Assembly: GCA_024372495.1 (NCBI GenBank)
Contig: CP099977.1
Span: forward strand, 744,001 to 808,000
DNA: 64,000 nucleotides
From: Pseudarthrobacter sp. Fe7
GTDB lineage: Bacteria > Actinomycetota > Actinomycetes > Actinomycetales > Micrococcaceae
Reading direction: 5' to 3'
Positions 10,814-19,688 of the stretch are shown piece by piece; position 1 is the first letter of the stretch; each line of letters opens with the position of its first letter. The notes under the pieces were generated by a model. That model ran no database searches. It worked only from the letters and a program-made list of their open reading frames with translations, and had not been told where the DNA came from. The translations under genes and the position numbers were made by a program.

Positions 10814-11624
10814 GCCGGCCTTGAAGGCAGCGCTGCTGTCCCCCCAACGAACCCTGGGCGACCACCCCCTGCTGCTGGTGGGTCCGTCCCTTGGCACCTC
10901 CACGATCCTGTGGAACAAGGTGGCATCCCTGCTCGGCAACGATTACGACGTGGTGGCCTGGGACCTTCCCGGCCACGGGGTTTCGCCCGCCGCCGGCGAA
11001 GGGTTCGACGTGGCCGCGCTTGCCGACGCCGTCGTGGACCTGGTGGACTCCATCGCCCCCGGCGAAAACTTCCATTACGCCGGGGTTTCCCTGGGCGGCG
11101 CGGTGGGCCTGCAGCTGGGCATCAAGCATGGGGAACGGCTGAAGAGCCTCTCCGTGCAGAACAGCGGCGCCAAGATCGGCACCCCCGAAGGGTGGCTGGA
11201 GCGCGCCGAAACGGTCCGCACCCAAGGCACCCCCGTGATGATCCAGGGCTCCGCCGAGCGCTGGTTCGCGCCCGGCTTCATGGACCGGGAACCCGATTTC
11301 AGCAGCAGGCTCCTGCACGCCCTGCGCGACGCCGACCGCTTCAGCTACGCCTTCTGCTGCGAAGCGCTGGCCGCCTTCGACGTCCGGGAAGAGCTGGGCA
11401 GCATCACCGTCCCCACCCAGGTCATCGCCGGGGCCCTGGACGGCGTAGCCCCGCCCGCCATGGCCGAGGAAGTGGCAGCGGGTATCACCGCAGGTGGCGG
11501 CACCGCGACGGCGGTGACCGTGGAGGGCATCTCGCACCTGGCACCCGCCGAGGCACCGGCCCACGTCGCGGACCTGATGCGCAGCCTGGCCTCCTGGGCC
11601 GAATCACGGCAGGCAGCCAAGTGA
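10806..11624 (+). CDS. pcaD: 3-oxoadipate enol-lactonase
   Basis: An intact alpha/beta hydrolase of 272 residues that opens beta-ketoadipate enol-lactone. The nucleophile elbow GVSLGGAVG supplies the Ser, the His is in EGISHLAPAE near the C terminus, and GPSLGTST near residue 22 matches the oxyanion region. GTG 10806 is preferred because GGAG lies six bases before it; ATG 10794, inside pcaB, is an in-frame alternative. The stop overlaps the pcaC start (GTGA). PcaD and PcaC are separate genes here, unlike the fused PcaL of some actinobacteria. Confidence 0.92.
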   Translation: MAKPALKAALLSPQRTLGDHPLLLVGPSLGTSTILWNKVASLLGNDYDVVAWDLPGHGVSPAAGEGFDVAALADAVVDLVDSIAPGENFHYAGVSLGGAVGLQLGIKHGERLKSLSVQNSGAKIGTPEGWLERAETVRTQGTPVMIQGSAERWFAPGFMDREPDFSSRLLHALRDADRFSYAFCCEALAAFDVREELGSITVPTQVIAGALDGVAPPAMAEEVAAGITAGGGTATAVTVEGISHLAPAEAPAHVADLMRSLASWAESRQAAK

Positions 11625-12092
11625 GCGGCGCTGAACACGACGGGGCTGAGCGCCACGGCGTGGTCCAGCCCGGCGCCACCAGCCGGGAAATTTACGACGG
11701 CGGCATGGCCGTCCGGCGCGAGGTCCTGGGCGACGCGCACGTGGACCGGGCCAACGCCAACAAGGACGAGTTCACCGACGATTTCCAGGACATGATCACC
11801 CGCATCGCCTGGGGCGGGATCTGGACCCGGCCCGGCCTGACCCGCCAGATGCGCTCGGCGGTCACCATCACCGCCATGGTGGCGCACGGGCACTGGGAAG
11901 AACTGGCAATGCACATCCGCGCCGCCCTCCGGAATGGCCTCAGCAGGGACGAGATCAAGGAAATCCTGCTGCAGACCGCCGTCTATTGCGGAGTGCCTTC
12001 CGCCAACACCGCCTTCAAGACCGCCCAGCAGGTCTTCCGCGAGCCTGGACGCCGCGCCCACCAAAGAAACCCCCGCCACCCCACCCAACTAG
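11621..12092 (+). CDS. pcaC: 4-carboxymuconolactone decarboxylase, frameshifted at C terminus
   Basis: Restored length 156 residues, a small CMD/AhpD-fold protein that decarboxylates 4-carboxymuconolactone to the enol-lactone used by PcaD. Characteristic blocks are YDGGMAVRREVLGDAHV, WGGIWTRPGLTRQMRS and LLQTAVYCGVPSANTAF with the conserved Cys. GAGCCTGG at 12041-12048 carries an extra C; without it the tail reads VFRELDAAPTKETPATPPN and stops at TAG 12090. That stop lies inside the large palindrome that follows. The GTG start overlaps the pcaD stop by four bases. Confidence 0.93.
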
Positions 12093-12150
12093 GTAGCGCC
12101 AACTGTCGTTTTGCGCCCTCAAAACGACAGTTACTGCTACCCAGTTGGGT
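12083..12150. repeat. 68-base stepped palindrome between pcaC and pcaF
   Basis: Three nested pairs of arms face each other: ACCCAACT (12083) with AGTTGGGT (12143), GGTAGC (12092) with GCTACC (12136), and AACTGTCGTTTTG (12101) with CAAAACGACAGTT (12120), around a CGCCCT loop. Spacers between arms are 1 and 3 bases on each side. It overlaps the pcaC stop codon and ends 20 bases before the pcaF start. It could be an RNA hairpin that lowers read-through into pcaFIJ, or a REP-like repeated element. No second copy was noticed in this window. Confidence 0.85.
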
Positions 12151-12170
12151 CCCAAAGAACCAGAGGAACC

Positions 12171-13373
12171 ATGAACCAGGCTTTTGTGTACGACGCTGTG
12201 CGCACCCCGTTCGGCAAGTTCGGCTCCGGCCTTGCCGCCGTCCGTCCGGATGATCTTGCAGCGCATGTGATCAAGGAATCCGCGAAGCGCGCACCGGGAC
12301 TCGATCCGGAGCGGATCGACGAGGTGGTGTTCGGCAACGCGAATGGTGCCGGCGAGGAGAACCGCAACATCGCCCGGATGGGCACGCTGCTGGCCGGCCT
12401 GCCGGTTTCGATCCCGGGGACCACGGTGAACCGGCTCTGCGGGTCCTCCCTGGACGCTGCGATCATCGCGTCCCGGCAGATCAACGCCGGTGATGCGGAC
12501 CTGATGCTCGTGGGCGGGGCCGAGTCGATGTCCCGCGCCCCGTGGGTGCTGCCGAAGACGGAGAAGCCGTACCCGGCCGGGGACATGACCCTGGCCTCCA
12601 CTACGCTGGGCTGGCGCCTGGTGAACAAGGCGATGCCGAAGGAGTGGACCATTTCCCTGGGTGAGGCCACCGAGCGGCTGCGCGAGAAGTACGGCGTGAC
12701 CCGGGAGGCGCAGGACGAGTTCGCCGCTGCCTCGCACAACCTGGCCGCTGCCGCCTGGGACGAGGAGTTCTACGACAACCTCGTCGCACCCGTGCCCGGC
12801 ACTGACCTGGTGCGGGATGAGGGGATCCGGGCGGGTTCCTCGGCGGAGAAGCTGTCCGGCCTCAAGACGGTGTTCCGTGCCGAGGACGGCACGGTCACTG
12901 CGGGGAACGCATCGCCGTTGTCCGACGGCGCCTCCGCGGCCTGGATCGGTTCCGAGGCTGCCGCCGGGCTGCTCGGGCTGGACCCGCTGGCCCGCATCGC
13001 CGGGCGCGGGGCGCACGCGAACGATCCGCAGTACTTCGGCTACGCTCCCGTCGAGGCCGCGAACAAGGCCCTGGCGAAGGCGGGCATCGGCTGGGAGCAG
13101 GTGGGCGCCGTCGAACTTAACGAAGCCTTCGCCGCGCAGTCCCTGGCCTGCATCAACGCCTGGGGCGTCGACCCCGGAATCGTGAACCGGCACGGCGGCG
13201 CTATTGCCATGGGCCACCCGCTGGGCGCCTCCGGTACCCGGATCCTGGGCACCCTGGCCCGGTCCCTGCAGGCCTCCGGTGAACGCTGGGGCGTGGCCGC
13301 CATCTGCATCGGCGTGGGCCAGGGCCTGGCCGTCGTGCTCGAAAACGTGACTGCTTCAAACGGAAAGGCATAA
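12171..13373 (+). CDS. pcaF: 3-oxoadipyl-CoA/acetyl-CoA C-acyltransferase (thiolase)
   Basis: An intact 400-residue type II thiolase that cleaves beta-ketoadipyl-CoA to succinyl-CoA and acetyl-CoA. The nucleophilic Cys is in NRLCGSSLDA, the His in NRHGGAIAMGHPLGASG and the second Cys in AAICIGVGQG. It begins MNQAFVYDAVRTPFGKFGSG, typical of PcaF. ATG 12171 follows CCAGAGGAACC. The gene lies between the large palindrome and pcaI, with three bases to pcaI, and supplies the last step of the pathway. Confidence 0.94.
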   Translation: MNQAFVYDAVRTPFGKFGSGLAAVRPDDLAAHVIKESAKRAPGLDPERIDEVVFGNANGAGEENRNIARMGTLLAGLPVSIPGTTVNRLCGSSLDAAIIASRQINAGDADLMLVGGAESMSRAPWVLPKTEKPYPAGDMTLASTTLGWRLVNKAMPKEWTISLGEATERLREKYGVTREAQDEFAAASHNLAAAAWDEEFYDNLVAPVPGTDLVRDEGIRAGSSAEKLSGLKTVFRAEDGTVTAGNASPLSDGASAAWIGSEAAAGLLGLDPLARIAGRGAHANDPQYFGYAPVEAANKALAKAGIGWEQVGAVELNEAFAAQSLACINAWGVDPGIVNRHGGAIAMGHPLGASGTRILGTLARSLQASGERWGVAAICIGVGQGLAVVLENVTASNGKA

Positions 13374-13376
13374 GCC

Positions 13377-14075
13377 ATGCTGCATTTTGTTGATTCGGTC
13401 CAGGAGGCCGTGGTCGGGATCAAGGACGGCTCCACCGTGATGATCGGTGGGTTCGGCAACGCCGGGCAGCCGTTCGAACTGATCGACGCGCTGCTCGAGT
13501 GCGGCGCCAAGGACCTGACCGTGGTGAACAACAACGCCGGCCAGGGCGACCAGGGCCTGGCCCTGCTCATCAAGGAAGGCCGCGTTCGAAAGATGATCTG
13601 TTCGTTCCCGCGGCAGTCCGACTCCTGGCACTTCGACGCCAAGTACAAGGCCGGCGAAATCGAACTCGAGCTGGTGCCGCAGGGCAACCTGGCCGAACGC
13701 ATCCGCGCCGCGGGGGCCGGGATCGGCGGGTTCTTCACCCCCACCGGGTACGGGACCATGCTCGCCGAGGGCAAGGAGACCCGGATCATTGATGGCCGCG
13801 GCCAGGTTTTCGAGACCCCCATCCACGCCGACGTCGCCCTGATCAAGGCGTTGAAGGCGGACGGCAAGGGCAACCTGGTGTACCGCAAGACCGCCCGGAA
13901 CTTCGGCCCCATCATGGCCGCCGCCGCGAAGCACACCATCGCCCAGGTCACCGAGATCGTCCCGGTCGGCGGGCTGGACCCGGAAAACGTGGTCACCCCC
14001 GGGATCTACGTCAACACCATCGTCACGGTTGCCGGCAGCGGCCAATCGTCCAGCACGGCAGGAAAGGTGGCCTGA
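13377..14075 (+). CDS. pcaI: 3-oxoacid CoA-transferase subunit A
   Basis: An intact 232-residue class I CoA-transferase alpha subunit. The glycine-rich GSTVMIGGFGNAGQPFELI near residue 19 is the CoA-transferase family 1 signature, and GFFTPTGYGTMLAEGKE is also conserved. With PcaJ it moves CoA from succinyl-CoA to beta-ketoadipate. It follows pcaF by three bases and is separated from pcaJ by one base, so the two subunits are tightly coupled. Confidence 0.94.
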   Translation: MLHFVDSVQEAVVGIKDGSTVMIGGFGNAGQPFELIDALLECGAKDLTVVNNNAGQGDQGLALLIKEGRVRKMICSFPRQSDSWHFDAKYKAGEIELELVPQGNLAERIRAAGAGIGGFFTPTGYGTMLAEGKETRIIDGRGQVFETPIHADVALIKALKADGKGNLVYRKTARNFGPIMAAAAKHTIAQVTEIVPVGGLDPENVVTPGIYVNTIVTVAGSGQSSSTAGKVA

Positions 14076-14076
14076 G

Positions 14077-14777
14077 ATGAGCCTCACCAAAACATCCATC
14101 AAAACTTCAGAGACCCCCTTGGCCGTGATGACCTGGCCCGGCTGGTGGCCCGGGACATCGCCCCGGGGTCGTTCGTGAACCTGGGCATCGGTCAGCCCAC
14201 TCTGGTGTCCAACTACCTCACCGAGGAACAGAACATCACCCTCCACACGGAGAACGGGATGCTCGGCATGGGCCCGGAGGCCAAAGGCGGGGAGATCGAC
14301 GAGGACCTGATCAACGCCGGCAAGATCCCGGTCACCGAACTCCCCGGCGCCTCCTACTTCCACCACGCAGACTCGTTCGCGATCATGCGCGGCGGGCACC
14401 TGGACATCTGCGTCCTGGGCGCGTTCCAGGTCTCGGCCACCGGTGACCTCGCCAACTGGCACACCGGCGCGCCCGGGGCGATCCCCGCCGTCGGCGGTGC
14501 CATGGACCTGGCCACCGGGGCCAAGGACGTCTTCGTCATGATGACCCTCCTGACCCGCGAAGGCGCCTCCAAGATCGTGGAATCCTGCACCTACCCGATA
14601 ACGGGCGTCGGCTGCGTCACCCGCGTCTACACCGACAAGGGCGTCTTCCTCACCGGCCCCGACGGCGTGACCGTCCGCGAAACCTTCGGCTGCACCCTCG
14701 AAGAACTCCAGGAACTGATCCCCGTCCCACTCAAGGCCGCGGCCGCCGTCGGACTTCAGGACCAAGGCGCACCCTAG
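14077..14777 (+). CDS. pcaJ: 3-oxoacid CoA-transferase subunit B, frameshifted near N terminus
   Basis: Restored length 233 residues. The catalytic Glu lies in LHTENGMLGMGP, the beta-subunit signature, and NLGIGQPTLVSNYL and GGAMDLATGAKDVFV are conserved. From ATG 14077 the frame reads MSLTKTSIKTSETPL and then leaves phase. One missing G near 14122 (TTGGCC for TTGGGCC) restores GRDDLARLVARDIAPGSFVNLG, which is the normal family N terminus. The internal ATG at 14145 would drop conserved residues and is not preferred. PcaR follows 11 bases after the stop. Confidence 0.92.
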
Positions 14778-14788
14778 GATTGGTAACC

Positions 14789-15602
14789 ATGACCGACGCC
14801 GCAGGTACCGCTGTCCAGCCCGCCCCACAGGCCAGCGACCAGTACGTCCAGTCGCTGGCCCGGGGGCTGGCCGTGATCCGTGCCTTCGACGCCGACCGGC
14901 CCGTCATGACGCTCACCGAAGTGGCGGCGCGCACGGCCCTGACACGGGCCACCGCACGCCGGTTCCTGCACACCCTCGTGGAGCCTCGGCTACGTGCGGA
15001 CCGACGGCAAGACGTTCGCGCTGACGGCCAAGGTCCTCCAGCTGGGGTACGCGTACCTTTCCGGGCTGTCACTGCCGCAGCTGGCGCAGCCGCACCTGGA
15101 GGAGCTGTCCCTCAAGCTGGGCGAATCCACGTCCGCCGCCGTGCTGGAAGGCACGGACATTGCCTACATCGCACGCGTGACCAGCCGGCGGATCATGACC
15201 GTCGGCATCACCGTGGGTACCCGCTTCCCGGCCTACGCCACGTCGATGGGCCGGGTGCTGCTCTCCCACCTGCCGCCCGCGGACCTCAAGGCGTACCTTG
15301 CGGCTGCCGAAATCAAGCCGCTCACGCCCCGCGCTTTGGGCACCGTGCCCGCGCTGCTGGCGGTGCTGGACACCGTCCGGGCCCAGGGCTGGTGCCTGCT
15401 GGACCAGGAACTGGAGCTTGGCCTGATGTCCGTCGCCGCGCCGGTGTATGACGGGCCCAAGGTGGTCGCTGCGGTCAACGTTTCGCTGCAGGCGCAGTCG
15501 GTGGAGGCCAAACCCGACCCCCAGGCGTACCTGGCAGCCGTGGCGCAGGAGATCGTGGCCACGGCCAAGCTCATCTCGGCCGACCTCACCGCCCGCGGCT
15601 AG
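14789..15602 (+). CDS. pcaR: IclR family regulator of the beta-ketoadipate genes, frameshifted
   Basis: Restored length 270 residues. It begins with DQYVQSLARGLAVIRAFDAD, characteristic of PcaR/PcaU/CatR-type IclR proteins, followed by the helix-turn-helix LTEVAARTALTRATARRFL. The effector domain has GTRFPAYATSMGRVLLSHLP and WCLLDQELELGLMSVAAP. GAGCCTCGG at 14981-14989 holds one extra base; removing it joins HTLVE to LGYVRTDGK. It is the last gene of the pca run, a common position for this regulator, which usually senses beta-ketoadipate or protocatechuate; the ligand here is not shown by sequence. Confidence 0.92.
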
Positions 15603-15720
15603 TGCCGGGACTGGCCCCACAGGACCCAACGGGCCGAAATAAGTCGAAATAAACCGTCCAGCGGTCCGGCTCCCACCAATTTCCCGGCATTCCTTCAGGT
15701 GCTGCTTCTAGGGTCCAGCC

Positions 15721-17233
15721 ATGACCTCAAAAACCCTTGTTATCAACCTGGGCCTGGGCGCCGTCATTCTGGCCCTCGGCGCGGGTACCTACCTGACGGC
15801 CACGGCCGCGGGTTCCTCGTCGACGGCAGCGGCCGCGCGCACGGTGACGGTAAGCAAGGCGGCCATTTCCTCGGTGGCCACAGCCTCGGGCAATGTCGCC
15901 CCCCAGACCACCACTGTGGTCAATGCCCAAAACTGCAGCGGCGTGATCCTTTCCGTGGCGGCAACGCTGGGCCAGCAGGTCACCGCCGGGCAGCCACTTG
16001 TCTCCATCGATCCCACCAATGCCCAGAATGCCCTCAATGCCGCGCAGGCCCAACTGGATTCCGTGACGGCCCAGGGCAACCAGCAGCAGGTCTCCGCAGC
16101 CGGGCAGGTGGCCACGGCGAACCAGGGCCTGGTCAACGCCCAGCAGTCAGCCACCCTTGACGCGTCCCAGCAGTCCGCGGCGGTGGCCACCGCGCAGAAG
16201 GCCGTGGACGCAGACAACGCCGCCGTGACCGCAGCACAGGCAGTACCGGTTCCCAGCCCGAAGCCCGGCAACTGGCAGGACCCGGTGGCCGCTGCCCAGA
16301 ACCAGGCTCGCCAAGGACCAGGCGGCCCTCAGCCAGGCGCAGAACCAGGCCGCGTCCACGCAGCTCAAGGACAAACAGCAGGTTGCCTCCGCCACCACAG
16401 CACTCGGCAACGCCCAGAACTCCGCGGCTTCGGCTGGCGGGACCAACGTGACCAGCGCCGAACTCGCGGTGGAGACGGCCAAAGCAAACCTCGCAGCCTG
16501 CAACCTGACCTCCCCCGTGGCGGGCACCGTCACCGGGGTCAGCGCAACGGCCGGTGCGCTGACGGGCCAGTCAGGGTCCTCCGGCGCTGCCGCCAGCGGT
16601 GGTTCCGCGGGCGGCGCTGCTTCGGCCGCTTCCGCCGGCGCCTCAGCGGCCGCGACGTCCGGCTCCGGCCTGGTCACCATCAGCGACACGGGACATCTCC
16701 AGGTGGTCGCCGGATTCTCGGAAGCGGACATCACCAGCATGAAGCCGGACCAGACCGCCCAATTCACGTTCCCCGCCCTGCCGCAGGACCCCGCCGCCCC
16801 GCCCGTTACCGGCAAAGTGGTGTCCATCGCCCAGACCTCCAGCACCACTAACGGCGTGGTCACCTACCCGGTGACGGTTTCCATCGCCAACCCGCCGGCC
16901 GGCCTGCGCCTTGGCCAGAGCGCCAACATTTCGGTTACCACCGCCGCGGCCGGGGACGCCTTGGTGATACCCGGGCTCGCCATCACCACCACGGGTACCC
17001 GGCAGACAGTCAACGTCCTGAAGAACGGCACCCCGACGCCGGTAACGGTCACCACCGGGATCAGCGCGAACGGCCGCACCCAGATCCTGACCGGCCTCGC
17101 CGAGGGGGACCAGGTGGAACTTCCGGCTGTTTCCAGCACCCTGGACACCGGCAGCAGCACCACCACCGGCGGAGGCTTCGGCGCCGGCGGCCTGGGCGGC
17201 GGCAACCGCGGCGGCCGGAACGGCGGCCAGTAG
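15721..17233 (+). CDS. HlyD/MacA-like membrane fusion subunit of an ABC exporter, frameshifted
   Basis: Restored length 503 residues. An N-terminal membrane anchor (INLGLGAVILALGAGTYL) is followed by a biotinyl-lipoyl-like barrel (SGVILSVAATLGQQVTAGQPL), a long Ala/Gln-rich coiled coil from about 105 to 260, the returning barrel (NLTSPVAGTVTGVSATAG), a beta domain and a Gly/Asn/Arg-rich tail. An extra G in CAGGCTCG at 16303-16310 interrupts the coiled coil between AQNQ and LAKDQAALSQAQ. It is followed two bases later by the ATPase gene. The role is assembly of a MacAB-like efflux or secretion pump; the cargo is unknown. Confidence 0.87.
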
Positions 17234-17235
17234 CC

Positions 17236-17955
17236 ATGGCGGCGGTCATCGAACTGTCCGGCGTCAGCAAGGTCTATGGCAAGGGCGAAGCGGAGGTGCG
17301 CGCCCTGGACAACGTGGACATTGCGATCGAACGCGGCGATTTCGTGGCCATTATCGGGGCTTCCGGGTCCGGGAAATCAACCATGATGAACATCATCGGA
17401 TGCCTCGATGCCCCCAGCACCGGCAACTACCGCCTGGACGGAATCAACACCCGGGAGCTTGACGAGTTCCAGCAGGCGCAGATCCGCAACCGCAAGATCG
17501 GCTTCGTGTTCCAGAACTTCAACCTGATCTCCAGGACCAGGGCGGTGGACAACGTGGCCATGCCGCTCGCCTATGCGAAAGTGGGGCGGCAGGACCGGCG
17601 CAGCCGGGCACTGGCCATGCTGGACACCGTTGGGCTGTCCAGCCGCGCAGGGCACAAGCCGTCGCAGCTGTCGGGCGGCCAGCAGCAGCGGGTGGCCATC
17701 GCCAGGGCACTGGTGAGCAACCCGGTACTCCTGCTGGCCGATGAGCCAACGGGAGCGCTTGATTCAAAGTCTTCCGCCGAAATCCTCGACCTTTTCGGAA
17801 GCCTGCACGCCAGCGGACGGACCATCGTGATGATCACCCACGAAATGGACGTTGCCGAGCGGGCCGGGCGGGTCATCCGGATGCAGGACGGCAGGATCGT
17901 CTCCGATGTCCGGCAGCAGCCGGTACCGGCCGGAACCTTCGCGGTGGCGCAGTGA
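17236..17955 (+). CDS. ABC transporter ATP-binding protein (MacB/LolD-like)
   Basis: An intact 239-residue ATPase. Walker A is GASGSGKSTM near residue 38, the Q loop is FVFQNFNLI, the signature is QLSGGQQQRVAIARAL, and Walker B with catalytic Glu is VLLLADEPTGALD; the H-loop His is in MITHEMD. The insertion after Walker A (NIIGCLDAPSTGNYRLDG) is typical of the MacB/LolD group. It starts two bases after the fusion-protein gene and its stop overlaps the start of the permease by four bases. Confidence 0.93.
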   Translation: MAAVIELSGVSKVYGKGEAEVRALDNVDIAIERGDFVAIIGASGSGKSTMMNIIGCLDAPSTGNYRLDGINTRELDEFQQAQIRNRKIGFVFQNFNLISRTRAVDNVAMPLAYAKVGRQDRRSRALAMLDTVGLSSRAGHKPSQLSGGQQQRVAIARALVSNPVLLLADEPTGALDSKSSAEILDLFGSLHASGRTIVMITHEMDVAERAGRVIRMQDGRIVSDVRQQPVPAGTFAVAQ

Positions 17956-19193
17956 ACCTCCTTGAATCAGCGCGGTTCGCCCTCTCCGGGGTTGCCGCCA
18001 ACAAGATGCGTTCGGTGCTCACCACGCTGGGAATCCTGATCGGCATCGCGGCAGTGATCATCCTGCTCGCGGTGGGGGCGGGAACCAGCAACAACATCAA
18101 GGCCCAGATCGGCAAGTTGGGCACCAACGTCCTCACCGTCAGCCGTGCCACCAGTGTGGGAGGCCGCACCACGGGCGGCCAGGCCGGGGCAAGCCGGACC
18201 CGCAGCACCAACCTCACGCGGGACGACGAACATGCGCTCACGGATCCGGTGCTCGCTCCCGACGTTGCCACCACTGCGCCGATAGTCCAGGCCCAGGGGG
18301 TGACCGCAACCTACACCAGCGCCACCCATTCCGTGGCAAGCTTCCTGGGGACCACGGCGTCGTACTTTGACATCAGCAACAGCACCATGGCGTCCGGGGC
18401 GTCCTTCACCGAAGCCGACCAGCAGGCCGGGAACCCCGTGGCCGTCATCGGCAACACGGTGGCCAGCGACCTCTTCGGCTCCGCCACCGGCACCGCTGTA
18501 GGCCAGTCCATCCAACTGAACGGGCAGAACTTCACCGTCGCGGGCGTCCTCGCGGTCAAGGGTTCCACCGGCCTGAACGATCCCGATGACATCGTGGTGG
18601 TTCCGTTCTCCGCTGCGCAGAACAAGTTCACCGGCTACGCGCCCACCCTGGCATCGATCACGGTGCAGGCAGCCTCCGCAGACGTCATGAACCAGGCACA
18701 GAATGAGGTCCAGATGATCCTGGACGCCCGCCACCATGTCGACTCCACCAACCGGGACTACCAGGTCCGCAACCAGGCGCAGATCCTCACCACCGCCACC
18801 AACACCACCCAGACCCTGACCATCCTGCTGGGCGCCGTGGCGGCCATCAGCCTCCTGGTGGGCGGGATCGGCGTCATGAACATCATGCTGGTCACCGTGA
18901 CCGAACGTACCCGGGAGATCGGCATCCGCAAGGCCATCGGCGCATCCAGGGGCAGCATCGTGACGCAGTTCCTGATCGAGTCACTGGTCATCTCGGTGAT
19001 CGGCGGCGTGGCCGGGATCGCCGTCGGCTTTGCCGGCAGCGCCTTCCCCGTGCTCGGCGTACAGCCTGAGGTGCAGGCCTGGACCGTATGGCTGTCCCTG
19101 GCGGTTTCGGCCGTCATCGGACTGGTGTTCGGCGTCTACCCCGCCAACAAGGCCGCGAAGCTGCGGCCGATCGATGCCCTTCGCTACGAATAG
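17952..19193 (+). CDS. ABC transporter permease (MacB-like, FtsX domain)
   Basis: An intact 413-residue MacB-type permease. A first helix near residue 20-45 (LTTLGILIGIAAVIILLAVGA) is followed by a large extracellular MacB_PCD domain of about 220 residues and three C-terminal helices of the FtsX fold. The ISLLVGGIGVMNIMLVTV and REIGIRKAIGASRG blocks are diagnostic. Its ATG overlaps the ATPase stop (ATGA-type coupling). The soluble ATPase is a separate chain, as usual in Gram-positive bacteria. Confidence 0.93.
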   Translation: MNLLESARFALSGVAANKMRSVLTTLGILIGIAAVIILLAVGAGTSNNIKAQIGKLGTNVLTVSRATSVGGRTTGGQAGASRTRSTNLTRDDEHALTDPVLAPDVATTAPIVQAQGVTATYTSATHSVASFLGTTASYFDISNSTMASGASFTEADQQAGNPVAVIGNTVASDLFGSATGTAVGQSIQLNGQNFTVAGVLAVKGSTGLNDPDDIVVVPFSAAQNKFTGYAPTLASITVQAASADVMNQAQNEVQMILDARHHVDSTNRDYQVRNQAQILTTATNTTQTLTILLGAVAAISLLVGGIGVMNIMLVTVTERTREIGIRKAIGASRGSIVTQFLIESLVISVIGGVAGIAVGFAGSAFPVLGVQPEVQAWTVWLSLAVSAVIGLVFGVYPANKAAKLRPIDALRYE

Positions 19194-19200
19194 GAAACCC

Positions 19201-19620
19201 ATGAGCAGCTACAGCCCGTACACCCCGGACGCCCCCACCGAGGCCCTGCCGTCCCCCGTCCCCTTGGCAGCCCCGGACGAAGAGCCCGCAACCCTCCCGG
19301 AGCACGCCGCGCACGCCCCGGCCGGGGACGAGCCCTTCATCCCGAAGAAGCGCTTCACCCCCGGCCGTTCCACCAAGATCCTTGCCTGCGTACTGCTGGT
19401 GGCGGCAGGATTCTTCGGCGGCACCATCGTGCAGAAGCAGATTGACCTGGGCAACAGGGCAGCCCGGACCAACGTGGGCAACTTCCAGGGCGGCAACGGC
19501 CGCGCCGGCGCCGGAACGGGGGACGGGTCCGGCACGCAGGCGCCGGGCCAGGGGCGCCGGAACGGCAACAATGGTGCCACCGCCCCCGCAAACGCCCCCA
19601 CGGGCGCGGCCGGCCAATAG
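19201..19620 (+). CDS. small single-pass membrane protein of the MacAB-like operon
   Basis: An intact 139-residue protein I cannot assign to a named family. Residues 1-60 are acidic and Pro-rich, one membrane helix (ILACVLLVAAGFFGGTIV) lies near 62-80, and the outer part is a low-complexity Gly/Asn/Arg/Ala tail. That tail resembles in composition the C terminus of the fusion protein two genes upstream. It starts seven bases after the permease and precedes a strong terminator, so it is the fourth gene of the export operon. It may help assemble the pump or tether it to the envelope; this is inference. Confidence 0.75.
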   Translation: MSSYSPYTPDAPTEALPSPVPLAAPDEEPATLPEHAAHAPAGDEPFIPKKRFTPGRSTKILACVLLVAAGFFGGTIVQKQIDLGNRAARTNVGNFQGGNGRAGAGTGDGSGTQAPGQGRRNGNNGATAPANAPTGAAGQ

Positions 19621-19625
19621 GCAGG

Positions 19626-19664
19626 AAGGCCGACGGCGGGAGGAGGGCTCCCGCCGTCGGCCTT
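19626..19664. terminator. hairpin between the export operon and the convergent MFS gene
   Basis: A perfect 17-base stem, AAGGCCGACGGCGGGAG paired with CTCCCGCCGTCGGCCTT around a five-base loop, followed by TCCTT on the plus strand. It starts six bases after the small membrane-protein gene and lies 25 bases beyond the end of the convergent transporter, so it can serve both. Confidence 0.88.
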
Positions 19665-19688
19665 TCCTTGCGTGTGGGGTCACCGGTC

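Noticed and set aside
10910..12253. A long plus-strand frame that appears to fuse pcaD-region sequence to pcaC
   Set aside because: The first part is an out-of-phase reading of pcaD. Real pcaC begins at GTG 11621 and pcaD is intact in another frame, so there is no PcaL-type fusion.
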